From Rubellimicrobium roseum (GTDB lineage: Bacteria > Pseudomonadota > Alphaproteobacteria > Rhodobacterales > Rhodobacteraceae), in NCBI RefSeq assembly GCF_006152145.1, contig NZ_VDFV01000023.1:1-51124 (forward strand): DNA of 51,124 bases, written 5' to 3'. Position 1 is the stretch's first letter. Every line of letters begins with the position of its first letter. Of this stretch, positions 26,051 to 34,731 are shown piece by piece. Made by a program: the position numbers and the translations under genes. The notes beneath the pieces were generated by a model that made no database searches, had not been told where the DNA came from, and saw nothing but the letters and a program-made list of their open reading frames with translations.

Positions 26051-26611
26051 ATGAAGAAGCTCGCGACCCTCGCGCTCACGCTCGCCGCCTCGCCGGCCTT
26101 CGCGGCCACCGAATACGGCTTCTTCTCGCTCCACAACACGAACTTCATCGTGCTGCTGGCCTTCCTGCTGGTGGTCGGCATCCTGGTCTGGTTCGGCGTG
26201 CCGAAGATGATCGGCGACCTCCTGGACCGCCGCGCCGAAGGCATCCGCAAGGACCTCGCCGAGGCCCGCGCCCTGCGCGAGGAGGCGCAGACGCTCGTGG
26301 CCTCCTTCGACCGCAAGCGGCAGGAGATGGCCGCCCAGGCCGACCGCATCGTCGCCGACGCCCGCGCCGAGGCCGAGCGCGCCGCCGCCCAGGCCAAGGC
26401 CGACGCGGCCCAGGCCGTCCAGCGCCGCATCCAGGGCGCCGAGGAGCAGATCGCTGCGGCTCAGGCCAAGGCGATCCGCGAGGTCAAGGACCGCGCCGTG
26501 ACGGTGGCCATCGCCGCCGCGCAGGAGGTTCTGGCCCAGCAGATGACGCCCGCCGCCCGTGGCCAGCTCATCGACGACTCGATCGCCACCGTGGGCCAGC
26601 GCCTGCACTGA
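26051..26611 (+). CDS. atpF: ATP synthase F0 subunit b
   Basis: A 186-aa peripheral stalk subunit that holds F1 to subunit a. The N-terminus reads like a cleavable signal peptide (MKKLATLALTLAASPAFAA), as seen in some rhodobacterial b subunits. The membrane helix follows (FIVLLAFLLVVGILVWFG), then VPKMIGDLLDRRAEGIRKDL and the coiled-coil stalk. It pairs with the b' product of the gene just upstream and ends the F0 operon; a strong hairpin lies 24 bp downstream. Confidence 0.97.
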   Translation: MKKLATLALTLAASPAFAATEYGFFSLHNTNFIVLLAFLLVVGILVWFGVPKMIGDLLDRRAEGIRKDLAEARALREEAQTLVASFDRKRQEMAAQADRIVADARAEAERAAAQAKADAAQAVQRRIQGAEEQIAAAQAKAIREVKDRAVTVAIAAAQEVLAQQMTPAARGQLIDDSIATVGQRLH

Positions 26612-26634
26612 AGCGCTCCGCCGCGCGAACGGAA

Positions 26635-26663
26635 AAGGGCCGCCGGGATGACCGGCGGCCCTT
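26635..26663. terminator. Terminator shared by atp operon and OmpA-like gene
   Basis: AAGGGCCGCCGG and CCGGCGGCCCTT form a perfect 12-bp stem with a 5-nt loop, between two convergent genes. A-rich and T-ended flanks (GGAAAAGGG on the left, CCCTT on the right) suit termination in both directions. Confidence 0.85.
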
Positions 26664-26685
26664 CGCATTTGGAACGCGTCGCGCC

Positions 26686-27339
26686 TTACTGGTTGGGCGT
26701 GATGATGATCTCGACGCGGCGGTTCTGCGCGCGGCCCTCGGCGGTCTGGTTGGTGGCCACGGGGGCGTCCTCGCCACGGCCCAGCACGTTGATCCGCGCG
26801 GGCGACACGCCCGAGGCGACCAGCACGTTGGCCACGCTGCGCGCGCGCCGCTCGGACAGGTCCTGGTTGTAGGCCGCGTCCGCCGTGCTGTCCGCGTGGC
26901 CCACGACGTTGACGGTCGTGTTCGGGTAGTTGTTCAGCGAGGCCGCGACCGCCCGCAGGTCCGACTGCGACACCGGCGAGAGGGCGTCCGAGTCGGTCGC
27001 GAACAGGATGTCGTTGGGCAGCGTCACCACGAGCTGGCTGCCGGTGTTCGTCACCGTGCCCGAGCCGAGCTGCGCACGCAGTTCCGCTTCCTGACGGTCC
27101 AGCGCCGCGCCGATGCCCGCGCCCACCGCGCCGACGGCGGCCGCGCCGATGACGGCGTTGCGGATGCGCTCGTCGCTGTCGTCGCCCGAAAGGGCGCCCA
27201 CCGCCGCGCCGATGCCCGCGCCGATCAGCGCGCCCTGCTGGGTCTGCGTGCCCGACTGGTTCGGCAGCGGCTGCTGGCAGGCCGCAAGGCCGATGAGCGA
27301 GGCCGCCATGACCGAAAGGGTGAGTCGTTCGAATGCCAT
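26686..27339 (-). CDS. OmpA-family outer membrane lipoprotein
   Basis: A 217-aa protein with a lipoprotein signal: MAFERLTLSVMAASLIGLAAC, lipobox LAAC with Cys at 21. A Gly/Ala-rich glycine-zipper region follows (GALIGAGIGAAVGALSG, VGAVGAGIGAALD). The C-terminal OmpA-like domain (about 105-217) binds peptidoglycan: LFATDSDALS, VVGHADSTADAAYNQ, LSERRARSVANVL and NRRVEIII are all present. It would tether the outer membrane to the wall. Similar to YiaD. Start at 27339 has GAAGGAACGACAAC upstream. Convergent with the atp operon. Confidence 0.93.
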   Translation of the reverse strand: MAFERLTLSVMAASLIGLAACQQPLPNQSGTQTQQGALIGAGIGAAVGALSGDDSDERIRNAVIGAAAVGAVGAGIGAALDRQEAELRAQLGSGTVTNTGSQLVVTLPNDILFATDSDALSPVSQSDLRAVAASLNNYPNTTVNVVGHADSTADAAYNQDLSERRARSVANVLVASGVSPARINVLGRGEDAPVATNQTAEGRAQNRRVEIIITPNQ

Positions 27340-27447
27340 GTTGTCGTTCCTTCTTGGGCGGGCGCGCATGCGCCTCGGCCCGACCGGTATCGTCGGGACC
27401 TCACTGATAAGCGATAACGCGATCGTGTCAGCCCTGTTCCCGGCGGT

Positions 27448-28296
27448 CTAGGCGGCTCCCTGCCCAGGATGGGCACCTTCGGCCCGCGCCGATTCCCAGG
27501 CCAGCATCGCGCGCTTCACGGGCAGCCCCCAGCGATAGCCGCCCAAGCCCCCCGTGCCCCGCAGCGCCCGGTGGCAGGGAATGAGCCAGCCCACCGGGTT
27601 GCGACCCACGGCCGTCCCCACCGCCCGCACCGCCTTGGGGTGTCCGATGGCGCGGGCGATCTCGCCATAGGTCGTGACCTGTCCCTCGGGGATCGCCAGC
27701 AGCGCCTCCCAGACCTTGATCTGGAACGGCGCCCCGATCAGGTGCAGCCGCGCGCCCCGCCCGCCGAAGGCGTCCTCGACCCAGGGCCGCAGGGCCTCCG
27801 GGTCCTCCACGATCCGCGCCCGAGGCCAGCGCGCGACCAGGTCCGCCCGCACGGCCTCCACCCCCTGCTCGCCCGCGAAGCCCAGCCCGCAGAGGCCATG
27901 CTCCGTGCCCATCGCCACCGCCGGCCCGAAGGGCGTGTCGAAGACCCCCGTGCGAACCGTGACCCCGTCACCTTCGCGCGCGAACTCGCCCGGCGTCATC
28001 GCCTCCCAGCGCAGGAACAGGTCGTGGAGCCGCGACGGCCCCGACAGTCCCACGGCATCCGCGACCTCCAGCACCGCCCGCCGCTCGCGCAGCAGCACCT
28101 TGGCCTGCCCCAGCGCGAGATGCTGCTGGTAGCGCTTGGGCGAGATCCCCGCCCAGACCGAGAAGAGCCGCTGAAAATGCCCCGCGCTCATCCCCATCGC
28201 CGCCGCGAGGTCCTCGAGCGCCAGGGGCTCCTCGGCCCGGTCGATCAGGTCGATGGCGCGGCGCATGACGCCGTAGTGGTAGCTCGCCTCCAGCAT
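27448..28296 (-). CDS. AraC-domain O6-methylguanine-DNA methyltransferase (Ada-like)
   Basis: A 282-aa fusion of an AraC-type HTH domain (about 10-105, with ALEDLAAAMGMSAGHFQRLF) and a methylguanine methyltransferase domain. The active site is LIPCHRAL with Cys241 taking the alkyl group; PEGQVTTYGEIARAIG and AVGTAVGRNP are also typical. Full Ada proteins have an N-terminal zinc domain with a phosphotriester-repair Cys; it is missing here, so methylation sensing through that Cys cannot occur. Divergent from nth, another base-repair gene. Confidence 0.93.
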   Translation of the reverse strand: MLEASYHYGVMRRAIDLIDRAEEPLALEDLAAAMGMSAGHFQRLFSVWAGISPKRYQQHLALGQAKVLLRERRAVLEVADAVGLSGPSRLHDLFLRWEAMTPGEFAREGDGVTVRTGVFDTPFGPAVAMGTEHGLCGLGFAGEQGVEAVRADLVARWPRARIVEDPEALRPWVEDAFGGRGARLHLIGAPFQIKVWEALLAIPEGQVTTYGEIARAIGHPKAVRAVGTAVGRNPVGWLIPCHRALRGTGGLGGYRWGLPVKRAMLAWESARAEGAHPGQGAA

Positions 28297-28395
28297 GGCG
28301 CACCTCCCTTGCAAGCCTCCCGAAGCTAGGCGCCGCGCCGCGTCGGCGCGACCCGGAACTTGCGGGATGCGATGCCGCCGGGTAGTCCGGCCCCC

Positions 28396-29043
28396 ATGTC
28401 CCGCCAGCTCTCCTACTCCGAACAGGTCGAGGTCTTCCGGCGTCTCCAGGCCGCGAACCCCCATCCCAAGGGGGAGCTGGAGCATCTCAACGCCTTCACG
28501 CTCCTCGTCGCGGTCGCGCTCTCGGCCCAGGCCACGGACGCCTCCGTGAACAGGGCCACGCGCGACCTCTTCCCCCTCGCCGACACGCCGCAGAAGATGC
28601 TGGCCTTGGGCGAGGAGGGCCTGATCCCCTACATCAGGACCATCGGCCTTTACCGCAACAAGGCCAAGAACGTGATCCGCCTGTCCGAGCTGCTCGTGCA
28701 GAACTTCGGGGGCGAGGTCCCGTCTTCCCGCGCCGCGCTCGAATCGCTGCCGGGCGTCGGCCGCAAGACGGCGAACGTGGTCCTCAACATGTGGTGGGGC
28801 TTTCCCAGCCAGCCCGTGGACACCCACGTCTTCCGCGTCGGCAACCGCACGGGCGTGGCGATGGGCGACGACGTGGTGGCGGTCGAGCGGTCTCTGGAAA
28901 ACCACGTCCCCGTCGAGTTCCAGAAGCTCTCGCACCACTGGCTGATCCTTCACGGCCGCTACACCTGCGTCGCGCGCAAGCCGAAATGCCCGATCTGCCC
29001 GATCCGCGACCTTTGCACCTATCAGGAGAAGACTCCGGGATGA
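28396..29043 (+). CDS. nth: Endonuclease III
   Basis: A 215-aa DNA glycosylase/AP lyase that removes oxidised pyrimidines. The helix-hairpin-helix is LPGVGRKTANVV with catalytic Lys124; catalytic Asp142 is in PVDTHVFRV. Four cysteines for the 4Fe-4S cluster are at 191, 198, 201 and 207 (C-X6-C-X2-C-X5-C). The start at 28396 gives the usual length; a longer frame exists but adds nothing recognisable. Its stop overlaps the start of the PfkB-family gene (ATGA). Confidence 0.97.
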   Translation: MSRQLSYSEQVEVFRRLQAANPHPKGELEHLNAFTLLVAVALSAQATDASVNRATRDLFPLADTPQKMLALGEEGLIPYIRTIGLYRNKAKNVIRLSELLVQNFGGEVPSSRAALESLPGVGRKTANVVLNMWWGFPSQPVDTHVFRVGNRTGVAMGDDVVAVERSLENHVPVEFQKLSHHWLILHGRYTCVARKPKCPICPIRDLCTYQEKTPG

Positions 29044-30026
29044 CCGCTCGCTACCACGCCGTCGGCATCGGCAACGCCATCGTGGACGTCTTCTCCGAGA
29101 CGGACGACAGCTTCCTCGACCACATGGGGATCGAGAAGGGCATCATGCAGCTCATCGAGCGCGACCGGGCCCAGCTCCTCTACGCCGCGATGCGCGGGCC
29201 GCGTCAGGTCCCCGGCGGGTCCGTCGCCAACACCATGGCGGGCCTGGGCAACCTCGGCCTGCGCACCGCCTTCATCGGTCGCGTCAACGACGACGCCCTG
29301 GGCCGCTTCTACGCCGAATCTCTTGCGGCCGAGGGCTCGGCCTTCCCCAACCCGCCGGTGGCGAACGGCGACCTGCCCACCTCGCGTTCGATGATCTTCG
29401 TTTCGCCCGACGGCGAGCGGAGCATGAACACCTATCTCGGCATCTCCTCCGAGCTGTCCCCCGCCGACGTGCCCGAGGCGGTGGCGACCGGCGCCGACCT
29501 CCTGTTCCTCGAAGGCTACCTTTACGACAAGCCCAGCGGGAAGGAGGCGTTCGAGACCGCCGCCCGGCTCACCCATCAGGGCGGCGGGCAGGCGGGCATC
29601 GCGCTCTCGGACCCCTTCTGCGTGGACCGCCACCGCGCCGACTTCCGCCGCCTCGTGCGCGACCTCGACTATGTCATCGGCAACCAGCACGAATGGGAAT
29701 CGCTCTACCAGAGCGACCTCGACAACGCACTGCGCGAGGCGGCGCAGGACTGCGGCCTCGTGGTCTGCACCCGCTCGGGCGACGAAGTCATCCTGATCCG
29801 GGGCGAGGAGCGCAGCACCGTTCCCGTCCGCCGCGTCGTCCCCGTGGACGCGACTGGGGCGGGCGACCTCTTCGCGGCCGGCTTTCTTTACGGCCTCGCG
29901 ACGGGGCAGGGGCTGGAGGTCGCGGGCCGCATGGGCTGCGTCGCCGCCGCCGAGGTGATCTCGCATTTCGGCGCGCGGCCCGAATCGGACCTCCGGCACC
30001 TCTTCCGTCAGGCCGGGCTCATCTGA
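29040..30026 (+). CDS. PfkB-family carbohydrate/adenosine kinase
   Basis: A 328-aa ribokinase-type kinase. N-terminal sugar-binding part: GIGNAIVDVFSETDDSFL and PGGSVANTMAGLGNLG. C-terminal catalytic signature: VDATGAGDLFAAGFLYG with the base Asp and the anion hole. It resembles alphaproteobacterial proteins annotated as adenosine kinase, which is the default reading. Because it sits 78 bp before an amino-sugar operon, a tagatose-6-phosphate or other sugar-phosphate kinase role is conceivable, but a 53-bp repeat separates them and it overlaps nth instead. Confidence 0.88.
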   Translation: MTARYHAVGIGNAIVDVFSETDDSFLDHMGIEKGIMQLIERDRAQLLYAAMRGPRQVPGGSVANTMAGLGNLGLRTAFIGRVNDDALGRFYAESLAAEGSAFPNPPVANGDLPTSRSMIFVSPDGERSMNTYLGISSELSPADVPEAVATGADLLFLEGYLYDKPSGKEAFETAARLTHQGGGQAGIALSDPFCVDRHRADFRRLVRDLDYVIGNQHEWESLYQSDLDNALREAAQDCGLVVCTRSGDEVILIRGEERSTVPVRRVVPVDATGAGDLFAAGFLYGLATGQGLEVAGRMGCVAAAEVISHFGARPESDLRHLFRQAGLI

Positions 30027-30028
30027 GA

Positions 30029-30081
30029 GGGTGTTGCGTGAATCGGGGGTGGACCGTTCGGTGGTCCAACTACCTGTTAAT
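30029..30081 (+). repeat. 53-bp dispersed intergenic repeat, copy 1
   Basis: Begins 2 bp after the PfkB-family stop codon and ends 23 bp before the next start. It shares 37 of 53 columns with both other copies without gaps: GGGTGTTGCGYGAATCG, then ACCGTTCGGTG, ending GTTAAY. In this copy TGGACC..GGTCCA makes a 6-bp hairpin. Confidence 0.8.
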
Positions 30082-30104
30082 GGTTCTCCGACCATGATGG
30101 TGCC

Positions 30105-31109
30105 ATGACCCAGACCACCCCCATCCCCGGCTCCCGCATGGCCGACGAGATCGCCGAGGCGCCCGCGGCCTTCCTCCGCGCGGCCCTCCAGCCGGCTCCG
30201 GCCGTTCCGCCCTCGTGGCGCGCGGCCTACACCGTCGCGCGCGGCTCCTCGGACGCCGCCGCCGCGATCCTGGCCTACGAATTCATGCGGGAAACGGGCC
30301 GCCCCGTGACCTCGCTCCCGCCCTCCATCTTCTCGCTGGGCGAGGGCGTGGCCCTCGACGACGTCCTCCTGCTCCTCATCTCCCAGTCGGGGGCGAGCGA
30401 GGATCTCGTCCGCTCCGCCCGCGGCGCCCGCGCCCGCGGCGCCCATGTGGTCGCGCTGACCAACGTCGAGGGTTCCCCCGTGGAGCAGGAAGCCCAGGCC
30501 ACCCTTCCCATCGGCGCAGGGCCGGAACTCGCCGTGCCCGCCACCAAGACCGTCGTCGGCGCGGTGGGGGCGGGGATGGCGCTGCTCGCCGGCCTCGTCC
30601 CGGACTACGCGCCCCGCGCCACTGAGTCGGCCCGGGCCGTCGCCCGGCTCGGCGGCCTGACACACCCGCGCTTCACCGCGCTCCGCAACGCCCTCGAATC
30701 GGCTGGCAGCGTTTACGTCATCGGCCGCGACACCGGCTTCGGGGCCGCGCAGGAGATCGCGCTCAAGCTCAAGGAATGCGCGGCCCTGCACGCCGAGGCC
30801 TATTCCGCCTCCGAAGTCCTCCACGGCCCGCTGCAACTGGCGACCGAGGGGCTGACCGTCCTCCTCCTCGACACCGACGCGCCGGGCACGTCCCGAAGCC
30901 TCGCCACCGCCGAGGCGCGCTTCTCCGACCTCGATGCCACGGTGCTGCGCGTCGCCCCCTCCGACGTGGGCGCCGGGGACCTGACCCCCGCCGCCGCCGC
31001 CGCGCTGCTCCTGTGCCTTCTCTATCCGGTGGTCCATGCCGTCGCGCTCGCGCGCGGCCACGACCCCGACGCCCCCGAGACGCTGTCCAAGGTCACGCGC
31101 ACGACATGA
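30105..31109 (+). CDS. SIS-domain sugar-phosphate isomerase/deaminase
   Basis: A 334-aa protein with two sugar isomerase (SIS) domains, like the isomerase half of GlmS but without its glutaminase domain. Motifs: TVARGSSDAAAAI, LLISQSGASEDLVRSARGA, VPATKTVVGAVGAG in the first domain and VYVIGRDTGFGAAQEIALKL, SASEVLHGPLQL in the second. Such proteins deaminate or isomerise glucosamine- or galactosamine-6-phosphate, cytosolic. It opens an operon with agaS-like, gatZ/kbaZ-like and nagA genes, each overlapping the next by 4 nt, which supports amino-sugar catabolism. Confidence 0.88.
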   Translation: MTQTTPIPGSRMADEIAEAPAAFLRAALQPAPAVPPSWRAAYTVARGSSDAAAAILAYEFMRETGRPVTSLPPSIFSLGEGVALDDVLLLLISQSGASEDLVRSARGARARGAHVVALTNVEGSPVEQEAQATLPIGAGPELAVPATKTVVGAVGAGMALLAGLVPDYAPRATESARAVARLGGLTHPRFTALRNALESAGSVYVIGRDTGFGAAQEIALKLKECAALHAEAYSASEVLHGPLQLATEGLTVLLLDTDAPGTSRSLATAEARFSDLDATVLRVAPSDVGAGDLTPAAAAALLLCLLYPVVHAVALARGHDPDAPETLSKVTRTT

Positions 31110-32197
31110 GCCTCAACGACACCGCGACCTGGCGCGAGATCCAGCACCAGCCCGACCTGTGGGAGACCTGGGCCCGCAGCCCCGCCCTGCGCGAGGCCCG
31201 CGACTGGATCGACGTGCAGGCCGCCAAGGAGATCTGGCTCTGCGGCGCGGGCAGCAGCGGCTACATCGGCGACATCGTCGTGGCGGGGATCGACGGCGTG
31301 GTGCATCCCCGCCTGCGCGCCATCCCCACGACCGACCTCGTGAGCCGCCCGCTGGCCTACCTTCCGACCGAGGCGCTGGTGATCCACTTCGGCCGATCGG
31401 GCGACTCGGCGGAAAGCGTGGGGCTCCTCGACCTGCTCGACACCGTCTCGCCGGAAACCGCGCGGCTCCACGTCACCTGCAACCCGCAAGGCACGCTCGC
31501 CACCCGCCCGCCCAAGGTCCTGCCCGACCCCCGGATGCGCAAGGCGCCCTTCCATGTCGTGACGCTGCCCGAGGCCGCCCACGACACGGGCTTCGCCATG
31601 ACCGGCAGCTTCACGGGGATGCTGCTCACCGCGCTCGCGCTCCTCGCGCCCGAAGGTCCGGGCCCCATCGCCCATCTGGCCGCCGACCTCCGCCGCTTCC
31701 TGCCGCTCTACGAGGACCATGCCCGCGCCGCCCGCACGCCCGAGCGGATGGTCTTCCTCGGCGCGGGCCCGCTGGCCCATGCCGCCCGCGAATCGGCGCT
31801 CAAGGTGCTGGAGTTGACGGCCGGTCGCATCCCCTGCCTCTGGGACTCCACCCTGGGCTTCCGCCACGGGCCCCGCAGCTTCGTGCAGGGCGCGACCGAC
31901 ATCGTCCTTTATACCTCACCCGAGCCCCACGCCGCGCGCTACGACGCCGATCTGGCCGAGGAGATGCGCGCCCAGTTCCCCGAATCCCGCGTGACCACGA
32001 TCGGCCCCGGCGGCGACCTCGACGCGCCCATGCCCGACGGCGCCGAATGGGGCGCGGCGCTGGCCGTGCCCTACGCCCAGACCCTTGCCGCGATCCTGTC
32101 CGACCGGCTGGGCCTGACCGTGGACGACCCCTTCGCGGGGCAGGGGACGCTCACCCGCGTCGTCCGGGACGTTCGCCTCCACAAGGTGGGGCCGTGA
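31106..32197 (+). CDS. AgaS-like SIS-domain protein
   Basis: A 363-aa double SIS protein of the AgaS type (galactosamine-6-phosphate deaminase/isomerase giving tagatose-6-phosphate). Motifs: WLCGAGSSGYIGDIVV, VIHFGRSGDSAESVGLLDLL, FAMTGSFTGMLL, VFLGAGPLAHAARESALKVLELT and FRHGPRSFV. It starts inside the stop of the preceding SIS gene (ATGA) and ends inside the GTG start of the next. With NagA four genes on, the likely route is deacetylation, then deamination to tagatose-6-phosphate. Confidence 0.88.
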   Translation: MSLNDTATWREIQHQPDLWETWARSPALREARDWIDVQAAKEIWLCGAGSSGYIGDIVVAGIDGVVHPRLRAIPTTDLVSRPLAYLPTEALVIHFGRSGDSAESVGLLDLLDTVSPETARLHVTCNPQGTLATRPPKVLPDPRMRKAPFHVVTLPEAAHDTGFAMTGSFTGMLLTALALLAPEGPGPIAHLAADLRRFLPLYEDHARAARTPERMVFLGAGPLAHAARESALKVLELTAGRIPCLWDSTLGFRHGPRSFVQGATDIVLYTSPEPHAARYDADLAEEMRAQFPESRVTTIGPGGDLDAPMPDGAEWGAALAVPYAQTLAAILSDRLGLTVDDPFAGQGTLTRVVRDVRLHKVGP

Positions 32198-33438
32198 GCC
32201 ATATTCTCCTCGACGTCATCGCCCGAAGCCGCGCCGGCCACCCCGCCGCGATCCCCTCGGTCTGCTCGGCCCATCCCGAGGTGCTGGAGGCCTCGCTCCG
32301 CCTCGCGCGGCGCCTCGGCCGCCCCATCGTCATCGAGGCCACCTCGAACCAGGTGAACCAGGACGGCGGCTACACCGGCCAGCGCCCCGCCGACTTCGTG
32401 ACGACCCTGCACGCGCTGGCCGACAGGGTGGGCCTCGACCGCGCGCAGGTCGTGCTGGGCGGCGACCACCTGGGACCCCAGGCCTGGCGCCACCTCCCCG
32501 CGCCCGAGGCGATGGCCAAGGCCGACGCGATGATCCGCGCCTACGCGCAGGCGGGCTTCACCAAGCTCCACCTCGACTGCTCCGAGGGCTGCGCGGGCGA
32601 GCCCGCCCAGCTGTCCGACGCCGAGACGGTCCCCCGCGCCGCCGACCTCGCCCGTGCCGCCGTCGAGACCGCCCCCGCCGACACGCTCCTCTTCGTCGTC
32701 GGCACCGAGGTTCCGCCCCCCGGCGGCGCCCGGGCGGGCGAGCACGGCATCGCCCCCACCACGCCCCAGGCCGCCCGCGCCACGCTCGACGCCCATGCCG
32801 ACGCCTTCCGCGACCTGGGCCGCATCGGCGGGCTCGTCGTCCAGCCGGGCGTGGAGTTCGGCGCGCTCGACATCCACCACCTGCCCCTGGAGCGCGACCC
32901 CGGCCTGCGCGCCGCCGTGGCCCATCACGATGGCGTCGTGCTGGAGGCCCATTCCACCGACTACCAGCGCCCCGCCGCCTTTCCCCGCCTCGCGGAACTC
33001 GGCTTCGCCTTCCAGAAGGTCGGCCCCGCACTCACCTTCGCCTGGCGCGAGGCGGCCTACGCGCTCGACGCGCTGGCCCGGATCGCGGGCTGGAGCGACG
33101 GCGACCTCCCCGGCACGATGGAGGCGCTGATGCTGGCCAAGCCCCGCCACTGGCAGAAACACCTCGACCCGCAGGCCGCCGACCTCCGCCTCCAGCGCCA
33201 CGCCGCCTACGCCGACCGCATCCGCTACTACTGGCCCCGGCCCGAAGCGCAGGCCGCGCTCGTCCGCCTGCGCGCCGCGCTCGACGGCCGCCACCTTCCC
33301 GAGCCCTTCCTGCTCCAGGGCTTCGCGCCGGCCGTCCTCGACCGGGCCGAGGCGCTGTCCGACCTCCCGCGCCTCGACGCGCTTCTCCAGGCCAGCGTGC
33401 AGGAGGCGCTCGCTCCCTACTTCTTCGGCTCCGCATGA
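32194..33438 (+). CDS. GatZ/KbaZ-like tagatose-bisphosphate aldolase subunit
   Basis: A 414-aa protein of the GatZ/KbaZ family. KbaZ and GatZ are non-catalytic partners that stabilise the class II tagatose-1,6-bisphosphate aldolase; some relatives in GalNAc pathways (AgaZ) have been assigned as tagatose-6-phosphate kinases. Motifs: PIVIEATSNQVNQDGGYTG near residue 45, VVLGGDHLGPQAWR, FTKLHLDCSEGC, and VFEAHSTDYQ-type (LEAHSTDYQ). The start is GTG at 32194, overlapping the upstream stop. No catalytic KbaY/GatY gene is present in the window, which favours either the kinase-type reading or a distant partner. Confidence 0.88.
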   Translation: MSHILLDVIARSRAGHPAAIPSVCSAHPEVLEASLRLARRLGRPIVIEATSNQVNQDGGYTGQRPADFVTTLHALADRVGLDRAQVVLGGDHLGPQAWRHLPAPEAMAKADAMIRAYAQAGFTKLHLDCSEGCAGEPAQLSDAETVPRAADLARAAVETAPADTLLFVVGTEVPPPGGARAGEHGIAPTTPQAARATLDAHADAFRDLGRIGGLVVQPGVEFGALDIHHLPLERDPGLRAAVAHHDGVVLEAHSTDYQRPAAFPRLAELGFAFQKVGPALTFAWREAAYALDALARIAGWSDGDLPGTMEALMLAKPRHWQKHLDPQAADLRLQRHAAYADRIRYYWPRPEAQAALVRLRAALDGRHLPEPFLLQGFAPAVLDRAEALSDLPRLDALLQASVQEALAPYFFGSA

Positions 33439-34544
33439 CTTGGCTTGCCCCCGACCGCCTCTTCGATGGCGAACGGCTCCACGAAGGGCTGGCTCTCCGG
33501 CTGTACGCGGGCCGCGTGGCCGACCTTGCCCCCGCCGATCCCCGGATGGGCGCCCGTGCGCTCCCCGGCACGGTGACGCCCGGCTTCGTCGACCTGCAGG
33601 TGAACGGCGGGGGAGGGGTCCTCCTCAACGCTCAGCCGACCGTCGAGGGGATGGAGGCCATCGCGAGCGCCCATCGCCACCTCGGCACCGTGGCGCTCCT
33701 GCCCACCGTCATCACCGACGCGCCCGAGGTGCTGGACCGCGCCGCCTCCGCCGCGCTGGCGGCCAGGGGCCGTCCGGGTCTCCTGGGCCTGCACATCGAA
33801 GGGCCGCACATCTCGGTCGCCCGGCGCGGCACCCACGCCGCCCGCTTCATCCGGCCGCTCGACGACCGCACGATCGAGGTCGTCCGCCGCCTGCGCGAGG
33901 GCGGCGTCCCCGTCCTCCTCACCCTCGCGCCCGAGGAGACGACCCCCGACCGGATCGCCGCCCTCGCCGCCACCGGGGCGGTCGTCTCGCTGGGCCATTC
34001 CGACGCCACGGCGGATCAGGCCCGCGCGGCGCTCGACGCGGGCGCGCGGACCTTCACCCACCTCTTCAACGCCATGTCGCCGCTCACGCACCGCGCTCCC
34101 GGCATGGTCGGCGCGGCGCTGAACTCCACCGCTCCCGTGGGGATCATCTGCGACGGCATCCACGTCGCCGACGAGGTGGTGGCGCTTGCGCTGCGCGCCC
34201 GGCCCGCGCCCGACCTGTTCTACGCCGTCTCGGACGCCATGCCGACCGTGGGCGGCCCGGACCGCTTCCGGCTCTACGACATGGACCTCCATGTCGAGGA
34301 CGGCCGCCTCGTGAACCCCGAGGGCAATCTCGCCGGCGCCCATGTGACGATGGCCGAAAGCCTGGCCCGCCTCGTCACCCGCCTCCAGGTCGCACCCGAG
34401 GCGGCGCTGCGAATGTCCGTCACCGTCCCGGCCCGGTTGATCGGGCGTCCCGACCTCGCCACCCTGGTCGGGCGCGCCGCCGGGGACCTCCTGCATCTCG
34501 GGGCGGCCTGGGACCTGCGCGGCCCGCTCAACGGAATCACCTGA
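33435..34544 (+). CDS. nagA: N-acetylhexosamine-6-phosphate deacetylase
   Basis: A 369-aa amidohydrolase that removes acetate from GlcNAc-6-P or GalNAc-6-P. Features: PGFVDLQVNGGGG (family HxN replaced by LQVN, as in NagA), LGLHIEGPHIS with metal ligand Glu, SLGHSDATADQ, FTHLFNAMSPLTHR, GIICDGIHV, and YAVSDAMPTVG with the catalytic Asp. All of normal length. It is the last gene of the overlapping operon. Substrate choice between glucosamine and galactosamine type cannot be told from sequence alone; the AgaS-like and GatZ-like partners point to galactosamine (AgaA-like). Confidence 0.93.
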   Translation: MTWLAPDRLFDGERLHEGLALRLYAGRVADLAPADPRMGARALPGTVTPGFVDLQVNGGGGVLLNAQPTVEGMEAIASAHRHLGTVALLPTVITDAPEVLDRAASAALAARGRPGLLGLHIEGPHISVARRGTHAARFIRPLDDRTIEVVRRLREGGVPVLLTLAPEETTPDRIAALAATGAVVSLGHSDATADQARAALDAGARTFTHLFNAMSPLTHRAPGMVGAALNSTAPVGIICDGIHVADEVVALALRARPAPDLFYAVSDAMPTVGGPDRFRLYDMDLHVEDGRLVNPEGNLAGAHVTMAESLARLVTRLQVAPEAALRMSVTVPARLIGRPDLATLVGRAAGDLLHLGAAWDLRGPLNGIT

Positions 34545-34601
34545 TTTCGTCCATAACGAGGCGGGCCATCGGCAAGCCTTTGCCTAGTTCGGCCCTTGGG
34601 G

Positions 34602-34636
34602 CGACAAATCCGGGGATCGATATGGGACCTTTGTCG
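34602..34636. repeat. 7-bp inverted repeat upstream of sensor kinase
   Basis: CGACAAA (34602-34608) and TTTGTCG (34630-34636) are perfect inverted arms 21 bp apart, 95 bp before the sensor kinase start. Spacing would suit a dimeric regulator or a leader hairpin. Chance occurrence cannot be excluded. Confidence 0.3.
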
Positions 34637-34731
34637 GAACTGTGGCATCCATCAACCAGGAGATGATCTAGGGCGGCGCGACGCGGGACGACGATCCGTC
34701 CCCCACTGGGTGCGCGCCGAAGGAAGGGGCG

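Noticed and set aside
30029-30081. 53-bp repeat as a standard sigma-70 promoter
   Set aside because: TTGCGC has no acceptable -10 element 16-18 bp downstream, and copies 2 and 3 do not precede genes in their orientation.
34545-34731. EcfG-type stress promoter before the HWE kinase
   Set aside because: GGAAC occurs in the right area but no CGTT follows at the correct spacing.
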